A stretch of 64,000 nucleotides of DNA, taken from Didymodactylos carnosus. Lineage: Eukaryota > Rotifera > Eurotatoria > Philodinida > Philodinidae. The position numbers were made by a program, and so were the translations under genes. The first letter of the stretch is position 1, and every line of letters begins with the position of its first letter. The stretch covers positions 1 to 64,000 of the forward strand of contig CAJNOQ010000169.1 in assembly GCA_905250885.1 (NCBI GenBank), in the 5' to 3' direction. Shown here one piece after another: positions 10,494 through 23,952 of this stretch. Below the pieces are notes generated by a model that saw only the letters and a list, made by a program, of their open reading frames with translations, did not search any database and was not told the origin of the DNA.

Positions 10494-13400
10494 ATGGATT
10501 CTGTGGATTATTCTCTATATTCAGTAAGATATAACGTCCTGTTAACGTAGTGAATGCAGAGTTTCCATTTTGTTGCATTTATTTAGAGTCCATATGACAG
10601 TTTTATGCGCAAACATTTACAGCACTATGGTTATTTTACCGGTATAGATTCAAGTCTATTTATTACAAGTGGATGTGTCATAATTCTTATCTTATAGGTC
10701 GTAGTGAAGCAGTACGAAAATATGGTTTTCTTCCGTCAAAATCTCAATTAGTGCCTTCATCGAGCGATACAGATTCGAGTTCGAGTGATGATGAGCAAAC
10801 AAGTAGGTTTACAAATGCTTTAAAATTTAAAACTAGATTACATAGCTGTTTTTGCCATTTAATAATGTAGTAAACTATATTCTTCAGGAAAAGCTAGTTC
10901 TCATCGGTCATTGCATTGTTTATCGGGTAAGAAATGCGAATGTTGCATGTCTCTTCGTAGTTTGTAAAATCGCAAACATGACAATACGACTTTTCTCGTT
11001 TTTCCTCTTTAAGTGTTACGTGGTATTCGTGGAACTGATGATATTTCCGTGTTTTCAGCTCCACCTATTGTTGGAGGAGGCAAGCATTTACACATGCTAG
11101 CACTGCCTGTTTTAAGTAGATGCAAACTTTTATCATGTGAGAATATACTTGCTATAAAAAAATGTCTCATCATTCATCACTATGGCTGTTAATTATGCTG
11201 TGACATAGCTACTCTAATGCAAAACATATGCAGCTGCAACACGTCAAAAGGTCTTCCTAGTGAAACTTCTTGTACCCAAGATCTTGAGTGAATCCACTGA
11301 AAAATTTTCTTTACATTTTGTTTTTATTTATGACAGTCATAGCCATCGAATGTACGACCATATAGAGTCACAGATTCTTCCTTAAACAACTATGTTCAAG
11401 AAGAAAAACAATTCGAAATTTATTCTAAGTGTGAAAATATTCGTACTTATATTTATACAAGTTTCACTAGTGCTCACTTTCTATCAACTTCTTATGGCAT
11501 CCGACGTTTAAGAAATATTTTTGGAAATTGTATGTTTTGCATGTAAACCTCACGCACTTGTTATGATCTATTCTGATTGCTTACTATGTGCCTGTTGCAG
11601 TTTTCGTACTTTAATTCAATGAATTGTTTGATATTATTCAATTTCTTTTCTCATTATAGAACTAAAAGCGAGAGCCTTTGTACCCGACCAACGTGCAGTA
11701 AGCAGAAGAGAAAAAAGCCTATGGAAATTGAATATTTGCTTATTCCTTTAGATAAATCTTCGCCAAGCTCGCATTCCATTTGGCCTGTTACGTGGCTGTG
11801 GAGATGAGAATTCGAATGAGCCAAGATGGCCAATTGAAATTGAAGTTTTACCTGAGGCACGAGTTAAGCATATTTTTACTTCTCCAACACAGCCAGAATT
11901 ATTTTATAAACCAAGTAAGCATACTGTTAATGTAATTTAGTATCATTATTTTACTAAACATCGTTTAGTGTCAAACCATAATCATATGCCATTTGTTCGA
12001 AGTGCTGATGAAGCAAATAGTCGAGTTGTTTTCAAATATAATCCTGAAACATGTGGCTATGTAAGTAACTATTGCAATTATTCCAATTCTGTACGAATGA
12101 GAGAGAAAAAGGGGTTTTCAGCTGAACAAAGGCATCTTTTGCTTTACACAGACTATAATTCTAGTTTGTAATTTAGTTTATTCGTTCACGTATTGGTGGA
12201 AATCGGGAAGGTTGTCGGCCAGCAACAGTTGCAATTCGTGGCGAAGATGATGCAACAGTTATATTTGAATCTCGTTTTGAAAGTGGAAATTTAATGAAAG
12301 CCGTACAAGTGTAAGAGAATGTCATTTGCGTATACTTTCTTTCAGACATCATTTTTTCCTTATATTTTTAGAGGTGAATATGAATATGAACTCTATTTAC
12401 GTTATGATTTATATACAAAACGAAATACGCAATGGTTTTACTTTCGTTTGGAAAATATTAAATCCAATAAACGATATCGATTTACTATAGTAAACTTCTT
12501 TAAAGTAAGTTCTTTTTAGATGCTAAGATATCGATAGGATAGTTATTAATTTATTTTTATTACTTGTTACTCATTAACAGTCGAAAAGCATAACAATATA
12601 ATGTAGTAGCCATTTTTAGGAGTGTTTATTGATCTCACTCATTGTTTTTTAGCCCACTAGTCTCTACAATATTGGAATGAAGCCGTTAATGTATAGCGTT
12701 CAGGATGCCGAAACTAAAGGTATTGGATGGAGACGATGGGGAGAAGAAATTGTTTATTATAAAAATACTTTACCGTATGTTGTTATTTGTTTAGATTTTT
12801 AATAAACATTTACAATATCATAAATGCTTTTTTTTTCTAGTTCACCAGATAATGATGGAACAAGTCTATTTTCTCTCTCATGGACATGTAAATTTCCAAA
12901 TGATCATGATACATATTATTTTGCACATTGTTATCCATATACATATTCTGATTTACAGGTTAGAAGTGGAATATTATCAATTTTTTGGTTAATTTTTATC
13001 TTATTTTTATTTTATAGAACTACTTAACTGATATACAAACTGATCGAGTCAAAAGTCAATACTGTAAACAAAAAATTTTATGTCGAACATTAGCTGGAAA
13101 CTTTATTTATCTACTTACAATAACAAATCCATCATCAACTGATCATCCACCAAACAGTGAACAAGTTAAAAAAGGTAATATTTATTCATTATTTGAAAAA
13201 AATATAATCTCATATATCATATAGTGTATATTCTAAACTTATTCATTTCAGGAGTTGTTGTAACAGCTCGAGTACATCCAGGTGAAACGAATGGTAGTTG
13301 GATGATGAAAGGTTTACTAGACTTTTTATTAGGCAATTCACCAGATGCAAAAGTATAATTTTTATTCTTATTCTCGATGTATATCATATTGATAATATCA

Positions 13401-16400
13401 TTTTTGTAGATATTACGTGATAATTTCATATTTAAAATAATTCCAATGTTAAATCCTGGTAAAATATTCTTTTATACACTGATTTTAAATATTCGTTTGA
13501 TTTATTTCTATTTAGATGGTGTCATTGTTGGTAATTATCGTTGTTCATTGTCTGGTCGAGATCTTAATCGAAATTATAAAACAATTTTAAAAGAAGCTTA
13601 TCCATCAATATGGCATACACGTGAAATGATAAAAAGGTATAAAGAAGAAAAAAAATTATCGATCATTCAGTAACTATAGTTCTTTTTCTTTTCAGATTTA
13701 TGACTGAAACAGAACTAGTACTTTACTGTGATTTTCATGGACACTCAAGGTTTGTTTTACTAATTAAAAACAAGTCTTACTTAACAATATTATATTTTAT
13801 TGGAATTTATTTAGAAAACAAAATATTTTTATATACGGTTGTGAAAATAAACATTTACCAAATTTACGTTTGAAAGAACGACTATTTCCAGCTATGCTAT
13901 CAAAAAATGATCCAACAAAAGTAAGTAAAAAATACATAACTATACTATTTTCAAATAATTTTATTTTTTATGTTTCAGTTTTCCTACTGTTCATGTAAAT
14001 TTAAAGTCCAAAAACATAAAGAAGGAACTGGTCGAGTTGTCATGTGGTCGTTGGGAATATTAAATAGTTATACACTAGAAGTATATGAACTATTATCCAT
14101 TATTCGATTAATTCATTTTTTTTTTGTTTTTTTATATGTTTTTTAGGCAACATTTTGTGGTTCAACATTGGACGATAAAGCTGGACAACATTTTACAATG
14201 GAAGATTTAGAATCAGTTGGTTATCATTTTCTTGATTCATTATTAGATTATTGTGATCCAGATCCAACTAAGGTATAATACAGAATTAAAAAGTTTAATA
14301 ATTGATAGACAGTAAAATATATTTCGTTATAAAACGTAATTTTTCTTTGATCATCATCTGAAACTCAAATTTTTCATGAATTGGAATGTGTCTAGATTCA
14401 GTGTCGTCAAAATTTATATGAAGCTTTGTTAAATGGTTATTGGATGACAACAGAAGATGCTCTTGAAGAAAGTGATTATACTATTGCTCCTGATCTTGTT
14501 CGGAAAAAATCAAAATTGTCGTTAAAAAAACAAAGTACGATTATACCTGATTCAACATCGTATAATAAAGCATGTACAACACTTTCATCGGAAAATGCCA
14601 ATCGAAATAGACCTTTACGCGCCGTTCAAAGTGCACCAAACTCGAAAACAAGAAGAAAATCATCGGCTATCACTAGACATTCGAAAACCAAACGTAATCC
14701 ATCAAAAACCAAAGAATCAAAAACAACTTATCAAAAAAGTCAACAGCCATCAGTTAATAAATATGTTGTCTTTTGTCACTCTTTTTCCTTTAGTACCGTA
14801 TTGTTTTCGCTTATATAGAAAATAGAATTGACATATTTATTTGCTTCTTTTCCTCGATGCTTAAATTTATGTTCAAAAAATTGAGGATCTATCTTTTTTT
14901 GTGTATTTGTTTCGTTTATGTACGTATCAATTAGATGTTGTATAATTTTCTAATCAATTACGTCTTCCTATGTTTTTATATAAAAATTATAGTTAATAAA
15001 AGGTATATTTTCTTTTTTTTTAGTGTAAACGATTATTAAACGAATTAGAAGATGATCTTCGTCATTCAATACAAATGAAATTACTTTCACGTGGAATGCA
15101 ACCATCATCTTTAGCTGATATTGATCTTGATCAATTTTTATCTGATGACGATTCAAGGTATTCAATATACTTTAGATAACATCATTTCTTCAATTAGCAG
15201 TCATTTTTTGTATATTGGTTTTTTTAGTGATGATGGCGGTTCTGATAGTTCAATTGATGATGGTCTGCCAAAACATCTTGAAGCTATGGCAGTTGCTAAG
15301 GTAAACAAAAATACAATAAAAATTATCCATTTTTTTTGATTATATCTTAATAATTTATTTTTAGCTACGTATGAAAAAGACCAGAACCAAAACGTTGACA
15401 GCAAAAAAGAAAGATATCAAACAAAAAGATGAAACAGATAAGGAAAATGTTGATAAAGTAAGAATAATAAACTATTTTGAAAAATTCAATAGAGAAAATA
15501 GAAAAATATATTTAATACGCAAAAAACTTTGTATCATCTATCCCACTGCTGAAGGTAAACTTCGAAAAAATGGTCAATTCATGTACAATGATGAGGTATT
15601 TAACGGTCCCCCTCTCCGCCGAATTTGATGTTTTTTTCGAAACTGAAGTAACCATATGGTTCAGTATCTCAAGGTGTCATCTTTCAGAATCCATCTCATT
15701 TTGCCAAAAATTCAATGTTTTTGAAAAAGATTTCTGAAAGCCCTAAAAATCACCTTTTTCTAAATTTCACATTTTAATTAAAATTTTTAGGGTATCCGTT
15801 TTAACAAACATGGAGTTATGTTAAGCAGAGTGTTCTGATCAGAATGAGATGTCCAGCAGGTTTGTACGACTTCGTCTTGCAGAGTTATACTCGTTTTGCT
15901 AAAGGCGCTGAACTATAATTAATAAAGTGACGACGTCATTGCTTAGAATATGGTTTGGGCCCAGCAAAGTTGTATCAGCTCCTAGACGATTCGTCGTAAA
16001 ACCTTTATTCTATTTTTATTTTGAAGCTAAGACATTTATCTGAAGTTTAATCTACGGCGATTTTTGATTTTTTGTTTCGTGTGCAGAGATAAGTGGCAAA
16101 TACTCCTTCCGCTGAATTAGTGTTATTTTCAGAGGTCTGAATTAAAATACATGTAGGAAATGAACGGAAGCGAAATTAAAAAATCGCCGCGGATCAAATT
16201 TTAAATTTAGATGCCCACTTTTGTTTGAGGCCTCTGGCAGCTTTCTGCATCTTTTAACAAAAAAGCCTTTACGTTATTTCTAAGAGTCTCATTTTGCCCC
16301 TTGTCACGCAATAACTCGGCAGTGCTTCAACGTTTCGCATTCTTAGCATGAGCTCGTAGGACAGTAAGCATTAGTCACTGAAAGCGTCATCGAAATGGGA

Positions 16401-19400
16401 TGCAAGATAAAAAAATTTTTTTTCGCTAGGTGGGGGACCCTTAAGACAGAATAGAGTATTAAACATAAGAAAAAAACATGATTATATTTTTCTTACATTC
16501 CAGTCTAAAACTTCACGAACAGTTGGTCTAGTATTAACAAAAACTAAATATTCCCAATTATCGTCTATCGTAAGTGATCATCTCCTCCCCTCTCCCATTC
16601 CAATGACCACCACTTATTCAATTTTAAAGTTTACACATGTATTTTTTACTAATGCATATTTATGTATCCACAGCATAATTTGTTGACAACAAAAAAAAAT
16701 AAAAAATAAACGTTTATCACCAGATATTATTTAATGATCATTTTCATATTTAACTAACATCATCCAATTATCGTTTGTTTTTATTTTTCTGTCATGTACA
16801 CAAAGACAGTTCACATAATTATTATTATGTTTTTTTTTAGTTGAAATATTGTATATTATTTTCAATAATTTTTTATTTTTATTTTGTCTGTTTTAAGGGT
16901 ATGATAGAGACACCAGATGATGATGCTTCATTTTCTCGGGTAAGTTTCTTGCGTGTTTAATAGAGAAGATGAAGCAACAACGAGAAAAAAAACTTTTTAT
17001 TAAGCGTAAAAGTAGAAGACAACCTGTATTAGATCCAAATAGAATATGTAAATGTTATGCATGTTCAAATGCAAGAGATGAAAAACAGATGGTATAATAT
17101 AATACAAAAAAATAAGAATGATGAACCCTGCATCCTGCATGTCAAAGCTATTTATTCTATACATTTGCTCGATAGACACCATTAATTCTTCTTCTGCTTC
17201 TTCTCGTTTACACCACGTTTGTTTATAAATAAAAGTGCTTATCTTTTCTATGTTACTGTAAGAAACATGTTGACATTTATTATTGGGAAACAACGATGGT
17301 TTAGTAAAGAACAAAAAAAGTGAATAAGTGCAGAAAGTATTTTTTTTTTAAATCGATGCCGTCGTTAAAATTCCATAATGTTCTTTATAGACAAGTATAA
17401 TAGAGTCTATCCTATGATTCTGCAATATTTCTAGATTTCTGAACAGTTTAACGAATAATATTTCATTCTTTATGATGCTTTTTTGACATTTAGTAATGTC
17501 TAGTAAAATTCGATGCGGTAAATGTTACCTGTATGGATTATAATGTTCTTTAAATAGGTTATGCAATATTGTAATTTAAAATTATATTCCACATCAACTA
17601 GAAGTGAGCTGACTCACATTTTGAAATCAAAATATCGATCAGAAAACATGTTATTTCTATTTAAAAACGCATTTTTTCTTTGATCGCTGTTAATATTTAT
17701 ATTTTATTTAATCAATGTGTTTAAATCATTTAACATTGCTCTTGTTTGTTTTTGCATATTGATCTACTACTTTGTACCTAATAAATATATTTTAATTATT
17801 CTATATTTATCTTTTGTTTTTAGGTAACAACCGATTCTGATGTTGGTAATAATTATCAACAACGAACAGTAAAACAACGTCGATTAAATGATAATTTAAG
17901 TACAAATAAAGTAGTCGATAGTTCTACTCGAATAAATCGTGTGCCAACATTATCAGCAAATAATCGTATTAGTAGTGGTAATGGAGTGGTGGATCGAGTA
18001 GAAGATCGAACAAAACGCACACAGGTAAAGAAAAATGACATCTTTAAATCGATTTTATAGAAAAGTGGAAAAAACAACAACAGATATTGATTATATATAT
18101 ATATATATGAGTTTTGAAGTAAAATATGTTTATATTTACAGCGAATAATTGACAATATATTTTCATCAGGTAGAAGTACTAGAAAGTGTGAATATATATG
18201 CTTGGCGGAAGTGCGCATGAAACAATATACATATATTTATTTATTTTTTGTTATATGACTAGAATATTACGTAAAATATCTTTCTGTGTGTTAAGCTACT
18301 TTTGCAAGGTATAACAATATCTTTATTAATCAGTAATATTACTATAACTCGCTTTCTCGTTAAATATATTTTTATCAATTGAAATATGTTAATTATATAC
18401 CTCTATAAATCTCATTCAGGTGTTAATGTTGAATAAGAGGTATTCATAATCAAAATTAGAAATTTTATGAAGATCTTGTAATAGGTTGCTTGTGCAAATT
18501 ATTTATACTGCTATTTGTGTTTTGCTTGAAAGTTTTCTTCTTTGTGTTTCGTTTGATAACTAATACTAAACTATTAATTCTAGTCTGACTACTTAAATCT
18601 TTTAACACAAAATATTCTTGGACAGTCTGATGTATTATCATCAGCACCTGATACGCAGATTATGTCCAGCATTGAACAAGGTAACATATCTTCTTCTACT
18701 TTATTAATTAATAGATATAATAATAATCATTTATATCAAAATAGATAGAATTTCAATTATTTTTGCTTCTATAAACTTTTGCTATCTCCTATTATTTTCA
18801 GAATCATATGCGCTTCGCTATTCTTCAACACCTTCTGGTAGTACTGCTATTGTTAATGAACAGCAATTACGCAATGACCATCGTGATGCATTTACAGCAA
18901 CTTATCTACTTAAACGATTAAACAGTAAGTTGTTTAATCTATGGTATGCGTTAGAGATGTGTTATGTTTCCATTTTGTGTCTGTTTGATTATTTTGTAAA
19001 AGATAATAATAGCAATGTTGTTTTAAATGTCATCCGTATCTTTTTTCAGCATTATTTCCTGCTGCACGTTTCACAAGCACAATTACAGGATCAAGATGTA
19101 TAATTAGAGAAAAATATATTGTGTTTTTTGTTACAATTAACACTCAATTTGCTGTGTTCTTTTTTTTTAAAACCTAAACAATGAAAATACTAACTTTTAT
19201 CATGTGTATTGTTTTTAGAACCTTCATTAATATTAGATTTGAGTTAGAGATTAAAAACCTGAGCGGTTTAAACATTCTCTAACCACTGATATTTTGTTTC
19301 GTTTTCTTTATATCCAACAATGTAAAGTGAATAACTTGTTTATCGTATCAAGTTTTAACTATCGGCATAAACGAATATTTTTTTGCTAAATTACAAAATA

Positions 19401-21268
19401 ATTTAAGAATTCTCTCCCCCTTATTTCATCTCTTGTTACAAAATCGTAGTGACTGATCGAGGAGAGTTAGAATTTTGACCAAAAACAGGCGTATTTTTTT
19501 GTCTCAGGTCTTACAACGCACTTTCAGGTATGATTTCTGGAAAACCAGATTTTTTATTGTGTACCAACCGATCGAAACGTTGTCCGTTCGAGCTCAAACT
19601 TTTACCACAGGTACTATGTAGGCTTCAATACGTCCAGATATTTTTCAATTTAACTCTCCAAGACGTTGAGGATTTATAAGAAAATTTCGTGAAGAATCGG
19701 ATTTCGATTTTGAGACTTCCAAAAATCAGCCGCTTGTCCTATGAAGAAAAGGTGCTGTAGAGTTAAATCGAAAAATATCTGGACGTATTGGAGTCTAGTA
19801 CCTGTGGTAAAATTTTGAGCTCGAACGGACAGAGATTCGATAGGTCGGTAAGCAATAAAAACCTGTTTTTCTAGAAATCATACCTGAAAGTGCGTTCTAA
19901 GGTCTAAGATAAAAAAAATACGCCTGTTTTTGGTCAAAATTCTAACTTTCCTCGATCAGTCGCTACAATTTTGTAACAAGAGATGAAATAAGGTGGAGAA
20001 GATCCTTAATGTCTTAGTATTGTTGTATTCTTCCCTCCCTTGCAGTACAAACAGGTGTGAAAGTTAATAAACATAAAGAAGTTGGTTGGTCGTTAATTAT
20101 ATCACTTTCACACTAAAAGCACTTTTGTGTTGATTTTTCTCTTAAGTAGTTTACCGTTTGACTAATATAGGATGGTATCTTTTGTATAAAATTTGCCTAA
20201 TAATGAATTGTTTTTGTTCTAGGTCTGGAGCAAGATTCTACGGTCATATCATCAAACGTTACTATGCCGCTATTAAATCAGACGCCAACAATAGAAGAAG
20301 TAAATGACAGTACTTTACTTAAAATTAGTGTATTTTGACTATTCTTTCTTTTGTGAGAATAGCAGGACGACGACAACGACGATCAAATGACAGATGAGGA
20401 ATGTGAAGTTGAAATTTCAAATGAAGACGAAAAAGGCGAAAAAGCATCATTAAACAATTATGTAACAAAACAATTAGCATTACACTGTAAGTCTTTAATT
20501 AGCAATTCTACTAATATTGTCTTAATACAACTTTTTCTGTTCCTAGTAAATGATCGAATATTATGCAATAGACGTACATCACGACCAAAATCAACCATAA
20601 TTAATAATAGCCAAAATTATCGGCCAACATTAGATATTCGACAAATTCAATCACCTGCAAATCAAATTTTGGTATGCAGAATTATTAATATAGACCACAA
20701 AGTAGTTGTATTTGATTATTTCAGAGTCAAAGACGTTTATTTGATCTACAACAGCAACAGCAACGTCAGAAAATGATGATGGTATTTGGTAAACAAACTT
20801 TAGAAAATAACAATAATCAACCGCCACTATCAACAATTACAACACGTTCGACGGCTGCAAATCCACCAGCTTTAATTCGTCAACAAGAAACCATAGAAAA
20901 CTATCGTGCCATTTCACAACTGCCTTCTTCAAATCATGGTAACTGTGATCCAACACAAACATTAACAGCATTGCATCCAGCACAAACACTAACACCATTG
21001 CATCCAACACAAACGTTATCAACATTGCATCCAATTCAACCAGATCATACTCCTGTATTGATATCAGCACGTTTTGACCCATCAAATGCTATTCAGTTAC
21101 CTAACTTTAATAATTCTTTCAAATTTCACTCAATGGTATGTTCTACAATTAATATCAAATGTTGATCTTTTACTGTCATGACTAAAGCATCTTTAAGATA
21201 TGCGTGATTTTATTATATATGTTTTTGTATTCTAGCGTTCATCGAGTGTCAAAAAGTCATCAAAATAG
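10494..21268 (+). CDS. AGBL2: Cytosolic carboxypeptidase 2-type (tubulin deglutamylase)
   Basis: Thirty-four exons with canonical splice sites join in frame to about 1286 residues. Early exons: 10494-10523, 10587-10641, 10698-10802, 10888-10926, 11014-11115, 11660-11697, 11752-11914, 11969-12060, 12177-12310. Last exon: 21236-21268. The N-terminus ([16 protein letters not shown]) matches the AGBL2 start. The M14 peptidase domain carries zinc ligands HPGE at 438-441 and His534 in DFHGHSR, and catalytic Glu607 in NSYTLEATFCGS, so it should be active. Family role: removing glutamates from tubulin tails, mainly in cilia. A conserved Ser/Asp segment ([15 protein letters not shown]) is followed by a low-complexity tail of roughly 400 residues; human AGBL2 has about 900 residues in all. 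Exon 21's donor (about 14752) and the weakly spaced tail exons are less certain. AGBL3 is the alternative name. Confidence 0.92.
15600..16444. mobile_element. TTAA-flanked element in an AGBL2 intron
   Basis: A block of 837 bp (15604-16440) starts CGGTCCCCCTCTCCGCCGAA and ends TTCGCTAGGTGGGGGACCC, giving short inverted ends around GGTCCCCC. It is flanked by TTAA at 15600-15603 and 16441-16444. Inside, two segments around 16025-16075 and 16165-16210 are partly inverted copies. TTAA duplication is typical of piggyBac, but the ends do not match the usual piggyBac start, so the family is open. Confidence 0.6.
19403..20009. mobile_element. Large foldback in an AGBL2 intron, TTAA at both ends
   Basis: Arms of about 270 bp (left begins TTAAGAATTCTCTCCCCC, right ends GGTGGAGAAGATCCTTAA) are close inverted copies around a short loop near 19710. 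TTAA lies at 19403-19406 and 20006-20009. It makes up much of the long intron between 18924 and 20223. No coding capacity. Confidence 0.8.
20956..21036 (+). repeat. 27-bp coding tandem repeat in the AGBL2 tail
   Basis: Three copies of a 27-bp unit encode [18 protein letters not shown] and QTLSTLHPI, followed by a partial QPD. The copies differ mainly at wobble sites and at one or two residues each. Confidence 0.85.
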
Positions 21269-22925
21269 AAAAATCATCGAATAGAAACGCCAGTTGTTTC
21301 TTATTATGCAAAACTCTGCTTTAATTTTTTTTCGAATGTGACGTTTTAGTCGCACGAGATTTATCTGATCAATGCCAAAAAAAGTCTTGACAATGTTAGT
21401 TTTTCTTTCATGTGTGCTATAATGCTTGCTAGTCGAACAATTATATAAATGCCTATTTATATTGCTGGTTTGTTTTACTTTTACCTGTCATTTGTTATTT
21501 AGTCTCTCTTTAATCATTTTGAATGAGGTAAAAAATTTCTTATCACCGAAGTTGCTTTAGTTTGCTCAACATGTGTGATAAATCATTAAAATCTTTTTCC
21601 AATTTTCTTGCCTGTGCACTGTAAACGATGTTCATTGATGATGCACACAGTGATATAAACGTTTATTTATTTATTTTTTATATAATATTTATATTTTTTC
21701 ATTGAGCATGTATTCTTTTTGTTTTAAAAATTATTTTTTGAGATCTTTTTTTTTCTCCGCAGACTAAGTTTGACTTTTATTTTCAGTAAAAGGAGCCTCT
21801 CTTGTTGTATTCACGTCAATGGACACTATATTTATTAATGGATTTTATGCTTTAAACAGTGGACATAAAACTTCAAGTTCTTTTTCTAAATTTTTACTAG
21901 TTGGTTTTTCGTACTCAGAAAAGAAACTAGAGAAAGTGATATCTCAGAAATTTCAAACAAATTTCGACTTTCAGAAGATATTTATCTTTTTGTTTTTAAC
22001 GTTAATTAACTTAAAGTCTGTTATAAACCTATTTATTTTGACTTTCCTATGTATCACATTGCTCCTTTGTATATTATTCTTAATGGCAAATTTTCTATAA
22101 ATCATTTGTTTAGTCGTCCAGTTAATGGTTATTATTTATGGCTAAAAAGCAGGTCCTACTAAAAGTACTAAAAGATGTGGGATCAAGACGAAGAGAAAAT
22201 CCAATTGAACAACTTTCAGTTCATCTCGCAAAACGGAAAACGCAGTAATATAAATCACTGACATTTCATAAACAGGAACTACAACTAATATTCATTAAAC
22301 AATTCTTTGTTCATACAATTATTTACGGATTTGAGAGAGATTTGCAATGTTTTTTTGCTGAAGTTGTTGATTATGTTAAATATCGCGTGAACAATATAAT
22401 CAAAAGCGTCTTAACTCTCCGCTTCGAAAAATTTACTTATTCCCCCCTCTCCCGGATTAAATATAATTGCCATATGCTGCTCAGTAGAGTTCACGAGTAT
22501 AAAGTATTATAGCACCACTTTCGCCGTTCAATACTGAGGAGCTGTATAAGGGGCTAATCGTGATATTCAGCACATCTTCAGGGATTGTCAACAGGTTGAG
22601 CTTGATAGAGAAAGAGCGATAAGCAAAATGCATCAATGTAAGCTGTCAAAATTCACAAATAGCTAAGCTATTGGATAGATTGTGTGACCAATGTCTGTTC
22701 GATCACATTTTTCATATGATCCAAAAATAAAGCCAGTATCTCTTTTGGTTTTAGATTTCTAACATGATTAACCAACAGACATCTAGTAAATGGTGCTTTT
22801 TTTGTTTTTTCATAATTCGGAGTGCGCATGACAACTACTGCATGTTCAGGTTTAAGACGAAGCAGATATAGATGAAATGGTACAAACAGGTAAAATACAC
22901 AGATCAAATCCATGATGTCTTAAAT
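21269..22925. other. 3' flank of AGBL2 and gene-poor DNA
   Basis: T-rich 3' flank, then sequence without a recognisable gene. The open frame at 21819-22100 encodes a hydrophobic, low-information peptide. A minus-strand frame at 22668-22913 looks mildly protein-like (NHVRNLKPKEILALFLDH) but matches nothing I know; it may be a decayed element. Confidence 0.4.
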
Positions 22926-23090
22926 CAGTGACGGATTTACGATGGGTGTGGCTACTCCTAGTAGAAAATTTTGAGATTTTATTAGCGAGAAAACATTTTG
23001 ATTGTGTTTCCAGCGGTCCACATCCATCGAAATTTTTTTTATTTCCTTTGTACCGTGCTCATCGCAAAAATTTTTCTAGATCCGCCACTG
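22926..23090. mobile_element. hAT-like MITE, no clear TSD
   Basis: It begins CAGTGACGGATTTACGATGG and ends TTCTAGATCCGCCACTG (inverse CAGTGGCGGATCTAGAA). The flanking octamers TCTTAAAT and TTTGGTGT do not match, so assignment rests on the ends alone. Confidence 0.65.
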
Positions 23091-23737
23091 TTTGGTGTCA
23101 TTTTCTTAATCTGTGCTATCAATCGAAAAGATTTTTATATCTATCATTCAGAAGCACGTTCTTAAGGCCATTCACAATACATCAGTGTGTCGCATTTTAG
23201 CAGCGGTCTTCTCGGTTCATGAAAAACTAAGACAAACTTAAGGGAGGGTTTGTTTACCTTTCACCCACTTTTTTGACCAGTTTATAGAAAACACTTCGAA
23301 GTATATGTTCCAAAGAATTTTTCGCTTTGTGGACTTAGAGTTTTAAATAAAAAAATTCTTTTTTCCAAAGTGTTTTGCTCCGTTTTTAAAATTTCATTAG
23401 AAACTTCAGTTATAGATGTGAAGAGTTGATTCTAGTGTAGTTCGATAGAGAACATTAAATTGTATAAGGAAGAAACCTTAAAATAATTATCAGATGGAGT
23501 TTTGACGTCGTTACTTTTTTCAATTTTTTCATTTTTAATTTTGAATCCTAGAAAAAAGTTTTCCGATAAAAGCTCTCGTGAGGGATTCCGAAATTCGATT
23601 TTGAACAACTTTTGTATTCAGAGTTTTGGTCCAAAATACTTCCTTTGAGCGAAATTTGATTCAAGGTCCTGGACGATTTTGTGTCCCAGGATCCTGAAAA
23701 ACTTCGAATATAATGTATGAAAAAGGAATAATTTATT
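23091..23737. other. Spacer between two MITEs
   Basis: AT-rich, with no gene or repeat recognised. Confidence 0.45.
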
Positions 23738-23952
23738 GTTTCCTACAGCGACGTACCCAGGATTCCAGTAAGGGGTAGGTCAAACCCTTTTTTTGGCCAA
23801 AGAAAACAGTAAAAAGAGTTCTTGTGTAATATTTTTATTTTCGATTTTAATCAAAATATTTTTTTCTACTGCGAAATGAAGAAAACGAAATTTCTAAGAA
23901 GTGAGCCATGGCTCACCCTTGGCCAAGTGGTGGATACGTCGCTGGTTTCCTA
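23738..23952. mobile_element. hAT-like MITE with 8-bp TSD
   Basis: The element at 23746-23944 (199 bp) starts CAGCGACGTACCCAGGATTC and ends TGGATACGTCGCTG. The exact octamer GTTTCCTA flanks it on both sides (23738-23745 and 23945-23952). Its ends are related to those at 10102 and 22926 but distinct, so it is a third subfamily. Confidence 0.85.

Noticed and set aside
21819-22100. Hydrophobic open frame downstream of AGBL2
   Set aside because: T-rich DNA gives Phe/Leu/Ile runs in any frame; no conserved pattern.
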